In this document: in pieces, positions 1 through 4,476 of the stretch
How the letters are laid out: every line of letters starts with the position of its first letter
Position numbering within the stretch: position 1 is the first letter of the stretch
Assembly (NCBI GenBank): GCA_900313745.1
Contig: OMSM01000376.1
Coordinates: 1-6,360 of the forward strand
Length of the DNA: 6,360 bases
Source: an uncultured Lachnospiraceae bacterium
GTDB taxonomy: Bacteria > Bacillota > Clostridia > Lachnospirales > Lachnospiraceae
Direction: 5' to 3'
The notes under the pieces: model-generated
Seen by the model: the letters and a program-made list of their open reading frames with translations, nothing else
Database searches by the model: none
What the model was told of the DNA's origin: nothing
Program-made: the position numbers and the translations under genes

Positions 1-1218
1 GACTACCCGAATCTCATAAAACATGCGGACGGCTATCCCACCCCGGAATATCTGCGGTCGATCACCAAAGTGGGCAACATCGGCTACGAGGGGGAGACGG
101 AGGTTTCCACCGAGGGCTCCGACCTGATAAAGAAACACATTCTCGATGACGATCCCCGCACCCTGTACCTGCAGGTCTGGGGCGGCACCAATACCATCGT
201 TCGGGCACTCATGGACATCGAGGCGGAGTTTAAGGACAGCCCGGAGTGGCCAGGGCTCCGCGCAGGGATCATGAAAAAGGTCGTCATCACCGCCTGCGGC
301 GAGCAGGATCCCACCTACCGCAGCTACATCGCCGAGGCCTGGCCGGACATTCTCTTCGTCAAAACTCTCCAGATGCGCAGCTACGCCTACCCCTGGTTTG
401 TCATGCCGGAGGGCGAGTCCAAGGATACTCTTAAGGCGGACTTCATGCAGCGCGAGATCACGAACGGCAAAAGCCGCCTCACCGACGGCTACTGCACCTG
501 GCTGGACGGCCATCGTTATCTGGGCGAAGGGGAAATAGGCCAGTTTGGCACCAATACCAATATCACTAAGGAGTGGTTCGGCGCGAAGATGGGAATGCCG
601 GAGCCGGTACCCCATGATTTCCTCTCCGAGGGCGACTCTCCCACCTTCTTCCCGCTCTTTGACTGGGGCTTCCGGACGCTCGAGGACTTCTCCTACGGCG
701 GAATAGCCGGGAGGTATTGCAAGGTCTCCGACCAGTTCAATTCCAAAGGGGAACCCCTCAATGTCTGGGACGTTGCGATGGACGGATACACCGGCCGGGA
801 CGGGAAGACCGTCTCCACGGAATCTATGTGGCCCTATGTGGCGGATATCCAGCGCGACTTTGCCGCGAGAGTGGACTGGGCGGCCGCGGACCGCTATGAG
901 GACGCGGAGCACCAGCCGGAGCTTATCATCGAAGGCGGGCCTGATCTTACTGTGAAGGCGGGAGAGACTGTCACCCTTAAGGCGAAGGCCTCCTGTCCCG
1001 ACAGCGGTCTTCATGCTTCTGTCTGCTTCCGGATCTATGAGGAGCCCGGCGCGGAGTGGTCCGGAAGGGCAGTTCTTCGTTCCGACGGTCCTTCCGCGGA
1101 AGTTTCCATCCCCGCGGAGGCTGTCCCCGGCGACCGGCTGCACATTATCGTGAAGGCGCAGTGCGACGGACATCACAGGCTCACTCACTACCAGCATGTG
1201 ATTATTACGATTGATTAA
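1..1218 (+). CDS. DUF1593 / Sde182-type nucleoside-hydrolase-like protein with C-terminal Ig-like domain (5'-truncated)
   Basis: The reading frame is open from base 1, giving 405 residues before the TAA at 1216, so the start lies upstream of the window. The GTG at 70 is internal: the preceding residues (DYPNLIKHADGYPTPEYL) already look like family sequence. Stretches I recognise as typical of the DUF1593/Sde182 nucleoside-hydrolase-like family are TLYLQVWGGTNTIVRAL near residues 53-69, a GEIGQFGTNTNITKEWFG block near 175-192, and GDSPTFFPLFDWGF near 210-223. Residues 306-405 form the usual C-terminal beta-rich Ig-like domain, ending in a LHIIVKAQCDGHHRLTHY-type strand. The family is named after a cellulose-binding Saccharophagus protein; its fold resembles nucleoside hydrolases, but its substrate is not established to my knowledge. 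The N-terminal Asp-rich metal site and any signal peptide are outside the window. In the Ig-like domain, the acidic DPDGD-type loop I expect is replaced by CPDSG. Family assignment is firm; biochemical role is not. Confidence 0.88.
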   Translation, partial: DYPNLIKHADGYPTPEYLRSITKVGNIGYEGETEVSTEGSDLIKKHILDDDPRTLYLQVWGGTNTIVRALMDIEAEFKDSPEWPGLRAGIMKKVVITACGEQDPTYRSYIAEAWPDILFVKTLQMRSYAYPWFVMPEGESKDTLKADFMQREITNGKSRLTDGYCTWLDGHRYLGEGEIGQFGTNTNITKEWFGAKMGMPEPVPHDFLSEGDSPTFFPLFDWGFRTLEDFSYGGIAGRYCKVSDQFNSKGEPLNVWDVAMDGYTGRDGKTVSTESMWPYVADIQRDFAARVDWAAADRYEDAEHQPELIIEGGPDLTVKAGETVTLKAKASCPDSGLHASVCFRIYEEPGAEWSGRAVLRSDGPSAEVSIPAEAVPGDRLHIIVKAQCDGHHRLTHYQHVIITID

Positions 1219-1263
1219 GTCCAGGCACCAGCGTCCCGGCCGTGCAATGACAGCCCTGATTTC

Positions 1264-1278
1264 CGGAGCGGCGCTCCG
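1264..1278. repeat. Small GC-rich hairpin between the first two genes
   Basis: CGGAGC (1264-1269) and GCTCCG (1273-1278) are perfect inverted arms around a 3-base GGC loop, 45 bases after the stop of the DUF1593 gene. No T-run follows, so it is not a good intrinsic terminator for that gene. It covers the place where a -35 box of the downstream promoter would sit, so it could instead be an operator or simply a weak pause site. The rest of the 1219-1309 gap shows no other structure apart from the -10 element listed separately. Confidence 0.35.
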
Positions 1279-1294
1279 CCGGCGGCATCCGCTG

Positions 1295-1303
1295 TGCTAC
1301 AAT
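1295..1303 (+). promoter_or_regulatory. Extended -10 promoter for the SGNH-like gene, predicting a leaderless transcript
   Basis: TGC-TACAAT is a good extended -10 (TGn plus five of six TATAAT bases). At the normal 16-18 base spacing there is no recognisable -35; the DNA there is TCCGCC-like, and extended -10 promoters often tolerate this. Transcription would be expected about 7 bases after the hexamer, at or next to 1310. That is the A of the ATG chosen for the next gene, so the mRNA would have essentially no leader. The only purine-rich bases (AGG at 1304-1306) are just 3 bases from the ATG, too close for a normal ribosome-binding site. The motif is visible; promoter activity and the leaderless start are inferred. 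Confidence 0.55.
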
Positions 1304-1309
1304 AGGTCC

Positions 1310-2458
1310 ATGAACACGACCGCTCCGAAGGACAACAGGAATAATAAGGCGCCGCGCGCGGAGAACCGCGCGCGGCGCCTTGCTGCCCTCTTCTTTATTC
1401 TTGTCTTTACCCTGCTTGCCCTCTGCGCGGCAGCGGTATTCACCGTGGATCCCTTCTTCCACTACCATGCGCCGTTAGCGGGTTTTCCCTATATCGTGGA
1501 CAGCCAGCGCTACCAGAATCCCGGCATGGCTGCCCGCTTCTCCTACGACAGCGCCATTCTCGGCTCCTCCATGACGGACAACTTCGATACCGATGATTTC
1601 TCAGAACTGCTTGGCCTGAAGACGGTGAAGCTCAGCTCCGACGGCGCCTATCCCCGCGACCTCTCCGTTCTCCTGGATGTGGTCTTTGATGAGCACAGCC
1701 CTTCACGGAGGGAGCAGCCGGTGCGGGAGCTCTTCATCGCTCTTGACCTCATCACGCTGACGGCGGATCCAGGGGAAACCAAGTTTCCCATTCCCGGGTA
1801 TCTTTATGACCGCAATCCCTTCAATGACCTGGAGTATCTCCTTAACCGCGACGTCATTCTCGACTATGTCGCCATGCCCGTCGTGAAGCGCGCTCCGACC
1901 GACCTCTCCTTTGTTTACGGAATGGACTGGCTTATCGACGAGTGGACCGGTCCGGAATTCGTGCTCCGGCACTTCTCTCCCTCCCCGTCTTATTCCGGAG
2001 AGGAAAGCGCGGAAAGCCGCGCTTCCGGCCTGATCCATGCCACCGCGGAGAATCTCCGGGCAAATCTCCTCCCCTATATCGAGGCACACCCGGAGACCAC
2101 CTTCACCTTCTTCTTTCCGCCCTACAGCATACTCTACTGGTACAACATGCAGAGGGAGGATCTCCTGGAGGCCCGCCTCGCACAGACGAGGGCGGCCGCG
2201 GAAGTTTTGCTCTCCTGTCCCAATGTGCGGATCTTCTACTTCCAGAACGAGGAAAAACTTGTCACGGATCTCGACAATTACGGTGACTACACTCACTACA
2301 TCCCGGAGGTCTGCCGGTGGATGACGGAGTGCTTTGCCTCCGGAAAAAAAGAGCTCAGCACCGGTAATCTCGATGCTGAGCTCGAACGCACACGTGATAT
2401 CGTGCTTCAGTTTGATTTTGATGCGCTCTTCACCGGATACGGCGTCTCCTTCGACTAA
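1310..2458 (+). CDS. Membrane-anchored SGNH/DltD-AlgJ-like esterase or acyltransferase-type protein
   Basis: The product has 382 residues. I chose ATG 1310 because the frame further upstream would start at a TTG overlapping the previous stop, would lack a ribosome site, and would add an unlikely Arg-rich extension running through the intergenic hairpin and promoter. Residues 10-23 are Arg/Lys-rich and residues 24-46 are one hydrophobic helix, giving a signal-anchor with the bulk outside the membrane. The extracellular part opens with DPFFHYHAPL. It then has ILGSSMT (83-89), matching the block I Ser motif of SGNH-like proteins such as DltD (GSS, probably Ser87), and GDYTHY near the C-terminus with Asp326 and His329 as the DxxH pair. 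This supports hydrolysis or transfer of acyl groups on envelope polymers or glycans, but no substrate can be read. Residues 225-240 (Ser/Glu-rich) look like a variable loop and carry a second hairpin in the DNA. The gene converges with the minus-strand operon. The superfamily call is moderately sure; activity is inferred. Confidence 0.75.
   Translation: MNTTAPKDNRNNKAPRAENRARRLAALFFILVFTLLALCAAAVFTVDPFFHYHAPLAGFPYIVDSQRYQNPGMAARFSYDSAILGSSMTDNFDTDDFSELLGLKTVKLSSDGAYPRDLSVLLDVVFDEHSPSRREQPVRELFIALDLITLTADPGETKFPIPGYLYDRNPFNDLEYLLNRDVILDYVAMPVVKRAPTDLSFVYGMDWLIDEWTGPEFVLRHFSPSPSYSGEESAESRASGLIHATAENLRANLLPYIEAHPETTFTFFFPPYSILYWYNMQREDLLEARLAQTRAAAEVLLSCPNVRIFYFQNEEKLVTDLDNYGDYTHYIPEVCRWMTECFASGKKELSTGNLDAELERTRDIVLQFDFDALFTGYGVSFD
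1346..1381. repeat. Perfect 16-bp inverted repeat inside the first codons of the SGNH-like gene
   Basis: The arm AAGGCGCCGCGCGCGG (1346-1361) is the exact reverse complement of 1366-1381, around a 4-base AGAA loop. It encodes residues 13-24 (KAPRAENRARRL), the positively charged segment before the membrane helix. As RNA it would be a very stable hairpin starting about 37 bases after the predicted transcription start. Read on the plus strand it is followed by TGCTGCC, so it is a poor terminator in that direction. Read on the minus strand it is followed by TTATTATT, a reasonable intrinsic-terminator tail. The inverted repeat is certain; its role (brake on translation, attenuator, or terminator of antisense transcripts) is open. 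Confidence 0.9.
2002..2026. repeat. Second GC-rich hairpin within the SGNH-like gene
   Basis: GGAAAGCGCGG (2002-2012) pairs with CCGCGCTTCC (2017-2026) around an AAAG loop, with one unpaired A at 2004. It shares the core GCGCGG-(4 purines)-CCGCGC with the larger repeat at 1346-1381. It falls in a Ser/Glu/Ala-rich, probably variable loop of the protein. GC-rich codon choice alone could create it. Confidence 0.45.
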
Positions 2459-2464
2459 CCTCTT

Positions 2465-2492
2465 CCGGTGTCCTCCGCGCTCAGGAGACCGG
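2465..2492. terminator. Weak candidate bidirectional terminator between convergent genes
   Basis: CCGGTGTCCT (2465-2474) can pair with AGGAGACCGG (2483-2492) around an 8-base loop, with 9 of 10 positions paired and one G-G mismatch. It straddles the 22-base gap between the two convergent stops and overlaps the last codons of the minus-strand gene. Neither side has a T-run, so it is at best an inefficient intrinsic terminator. An alternative pairing, CACCGGA (2431-2437) with TCCGGTG (2464-2470), competes with it. Confidence 0.28.
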
Positions 2493-4463
2493 CGCCGCCC
2501 CGAGAATGCTCGAGATGAAGAGGAAGCCGGCCCAGCCGTCGTTTACCAGTCCCATCACGTTCGGATAACCCGCAGGAACGATTACCTGGAACTTGATCCC
2601 TTCATAGCGGAACTGAATCACAAGATTGACGTCCGGCCTTGCCGCAAGCGCCTCCATGACATCCTTTGAAAAACTCATGTAGATGTCCGTCATAACCACT
2701 ACCGTGCCGCCTGCGGGCGCGTTCTTGATGCGGTTTTTCGCGTCTTCACAGAAGGCTGAGAAGGAGGAGACCACCTGGGTCGCGGAGACATGTCCGCAGC
2801 TGGTGCACATGTAATACATCACACCGTCTTCCGTCGAAGTGGCCTCCTTTACCGTGGTCCACTCATAGTGATGCTCGTGAGGCGGAGGGGACGGCGGTGA
2901 AGGCGGCGTGGACGAAGCGGCGGCCGGCGCGCTGCTCTTCCAGACTGCCTTTATGACGCAGTCGTCGTATACATACAGGTAATCGCCGGGATCATAGGAC
3001 TTCCCTTCCACTTCCCAGTGGTCAAAACTTTTTCCGGAAGGTGCGCCGAAATCCGGTTTCGGCAGGACGACCGGCGCGCCGTATTCCACCGTCTGGCCGG
3101 GCATATATCCTGTTCCGCCGTTCGCATCAAAGGAATAGTTCCTGTACGCGTCGATGAACACCGCTTCAAAACTGACGGTATTGGCCGGCATATTGAAGAC
3201 AAGTGTATCCTTGCCGAGGTTCTCCACCGGGATGTAGATGCCCGAAACCTCCCAGTGATCGAATTCCTTCCCTGTGGGCGGGCTCTGCGCCCATACAGTC
3301 ACCTGCTCACCTTCGCCGGCAGTATATTTGTCCGCGGTTCCTCCGGTCACGCTCACGCCGAAGGCCATGGCCAGGTTGAACTGTACTTTGAGGCTCAGAT
3401 CACTGGTCAGATTGATCATCACGGGGTTGTCCGTGGAAAAGGTATGGCCGTCCGAAGTCAGCCAGCAGCTGAACATGCATCCGGGATTCGGTTTTGCCTC
3501 AAGATAATAGACGCCGGGGTCCAGAGGGAAATCGATTATATTCGCCCAGTCGGTGCCGGAGCCGTGGAGATACACCTGTCCGGTGCCGTAGACAAGCGGC
3601 TCTACTCCCAGTGCGACTTTCATCTTCGGGGAGGAGGATACGGAGGCCTCCGTCATCTCCACATGCGCCGCGGGATTGAAATACTCGTCAACGATTGTAT
3701 CTCCCATCTTCGGCACCTTGCCGGACTCCGGTTCGGTGATGACCATATTATCTCCGAGCTTGATCATTCCGTCATCTGCTGCAATCGCCTTCATTCCGTA
3801 GGCGGAGACGTCACTGCTCGAAATACGGATGTCCCCCAGGGCATAGATACCGGTTCCGCCCGCCACGGCATAGAACGTCGAATCGTCTATATCCAGATCT
3901 CCGCCGCTGACATGGACTCCGCAGGTATTCCCCTCGACGTAGATGTTTCCCCCGAGGAAGGTCGCGTTGGTATAAGCGTAAAGGCCGTTATAGGCCGTTG
4001 CGATGATAGTCGCCATGCAGTTGTCGAAAGTGGCGTTGCCCCATGCCACATAGATGCCGGAATCGACACCCTTGGCCTCTACCCACGAATCGTGGGCGTA
4101 GAGGAATTCCGCGACCTCAATCGCATTGCTGTCCGCGGAGTAAGCAAATACCCCTGTATTCTCCATGCGGAGCTGCTTTGCCTGGATCGCGGGGCCGGAA
4201 TTCGAACTGACGGTGAGCTTGCCGGATCCTGTGATCGTCAGGTCATAAGGGCCTCTCAGAGTCCACAGTTCCAGGTCCGTGTCCATGTTGATCGTCGTGC
4301 TTCCGCTGAGCTGGATATTACTCGCCGTGATCGCGCTGGCATTGACGTATCCGGAGATGGAATCACCGGCATGGACCTCCATTCCCTTAAGGGGCAGGAA
4401 CAGAAGAATCATTGCAAATGCCGCTATAAGATGATGCAGTAATGTTTTCCCCTTAGTATTCAT
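2481..4463 (-). CDS. Secreted beta-helix protein with InlB-type repeats and conserved C-terminal domain (complete paralogue)
   Basis: The product has 660 residues and ends with TGA. The start is the ATG read from 4463, 7 bases after a perfect GGAGG; the frame is open 12 codons further but without a better start. Residues 1-32 are a signal peptide (basic start, hydrophobic core 12-25, VHA|G cleavage). Residues 38-245 form a parallel beta-helix with rungs of 23, 23, 23, 23, 22 and 21 residues from 98 to 232, resembling the polysaccharide-binding Cthe_2159-type helix. Three beta repeats follow: about 288-362 (divergent), 368-436 (FDHWEV, divergent InlB type) and 443-510 (YSFDANGG...FDHWEVEG...IKAVW, InlB B-repeat/Flg_new type). 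Residues 512-528 are a Pro-rich linker. Residues 529-558 contain HEHH and C553-x2-C556. Residues 565-660 are a compact domain (AGGTVVVMTDIYMSF, ALAARPD, VPAGYP, AGFLF). There is no LPXTG motif or C-terminal hydrophobic tail. A cell-surface binding protein is likely; the ligand is unknown. It is second in an operon with the paralogue upstream. Confidence 0.85.
   Translation of the reverse strand: MNTKGKTLLHHLIAAFAMILLFLPLKGMEVHAGDSISGYVNASAITASNIQLSGSTTINMDTDLELWTLRGPYDLTITGSGKLTVSSNSGPAIQAKQLRMENTGVFAYSADSNAIEVAEFLYAHDSWVEAKGVDSGIYVAWGNATFDNCMATIIATAYNGLYAYTNATFLGGNIYVEGNTCGVHVSGGDLDIDDSTFYAVAGGTGIYALGDIRISSSDVSAYGMKAIAADDGMIKLGDNMVITEPESGKVPKMGDTIVDEYFNPAAHVEMTEASVSSSPKMKVALGVEPLVYGTGQVYLHGSGTDWANIIDFPLDPGVYYLEAKPNPGCMFSCWLTSDGHTFSTDNPVMINLTSDLSLKVQFNLAMAFGVSVTGGTADKYTAGEGEQVTVWAQSPPTGKEFDHWEVSGIYIPVENLGKDTLVFNMPANTVSFEAVFIDAYRNYSFDANGGTGYMPGQTVEYGAPVVLPKPDFGAPSGKSFDHWEVEGKSYDPGDYLYVYDDCVIKAVWKSSAPAAASSTPPSPPSPPPHEHHYEWTTVKEATSTEDGVMYYMCTSCGHVSATQVVSSFSAFCEDAKNRIKNAPAGGTVVVMTDIYMSFSKDVMEALAARPDVNLVIQFRYEGIKFQVIVPAGYPNVMGLVNDGWAGFLFISSILGAAPVS
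2772..2951 (-). repeat. Direct repeat copy A (shared with 4771-4950)
   Basis: This segment encodes the start of the linker, the HEHH...CxxC region and the following residues of the downstream paralogue. It matches 4771-4950 at a constant 1,999-base offset. Within it, 2872-2951 differs from 4871-4950 at 2 of 80 bases, and 2772-2821 from 4771-4820 at 1 of 50. The stretch between these blocks is more diverged. The similarity is well above that of the beta-helix parts of the two genes. Confidence 0.9.
3768..4172 (-). repeat. Beta-helix rung repeats in the complete paralogue
   Basis: Residues 98-232 divide into six consecutive rungs of 23, 23, 23, 23, 22 and 21 residues. Each follows the pattern of an alternating hydrophobic strand, a D/N-S or G turn, a second strand with A/Y residues, then G-h-Y/H-h ending in G/N. 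Examples of the last part are SGIYVAWGN, NGLYAYTN, CGVHVSGGD and TGIYALGD. Rung length and spacing fit a right-handed parallel beta-helix. The repeats are degenerate in DNA and visible only as protein. Confidence 0.75.
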
Positions 4464-4470
4464 GTTCACA

Positions 4471-4475
4471 CCTCC
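4471..4475 (-). promoter_or_regulatory. Ribosome-binding site setting the start of the downstream paralogue
   Basis: Reading the minus strand, the upstream gene's TGA is followed immediately by C-GGAGG, then 7 bases (TGTGAAC) and the ATG. This near-ideal site fixes the 4463 start. Because it begins one base after the upstream stop, terminating ribosomes can reinitiate, so the two paralogues are probably translated at linked levels. Confidence 0.88.
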
Positions 4476-4476
4476 G

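Noticed and set aside
70..72. GTG as the start of the DUF1593 protein.
   Set aside because: The 23 codons before it are open and read as family sequence. The N-terminal metal-binding part of the family is missing, so the gene is simply cut by the window.
1211..1309. A TTG start at 1211 overlapping the previous stop, extending the SGNH-like protein by 33 residues.
   Set aside because: No ribosome site precedes it. The extension is Arg-rich and would be encoded by the intergenic hairpin and the -10 element, and it would put a long basic tail before an already complete signal anchor.
1703..2296. A 197-codon minus-strand frame within the SGNH-like gene.
   Set aside because: It lies wholly opposite a gene with a membrane anchor and conserved GSS/DxxH motifs, has no ribosome site, and shows no domain features.
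2481..2560. A sortase-type C-terminal anchor on the complete beta-helix protein.
   Set aside because: There is no LPXTG-like motif, no hydrophobic tail and no basic end. The protein finishes ILGAAPVS as part of the conserved domain.
3018..4442. A 474-codon open frame on the plus strand opposite the complete beta-helix gene.
   Set aside because: Its codons lie exactly opposite those of the minus-strand gene, so it stays open only because that gene avoids TTA, CTA and TCA. It has no ribosome site, and its product is His/Arg/Gly-rich without domain character. The minus frame has a signal peptide, domains and a paralogue.
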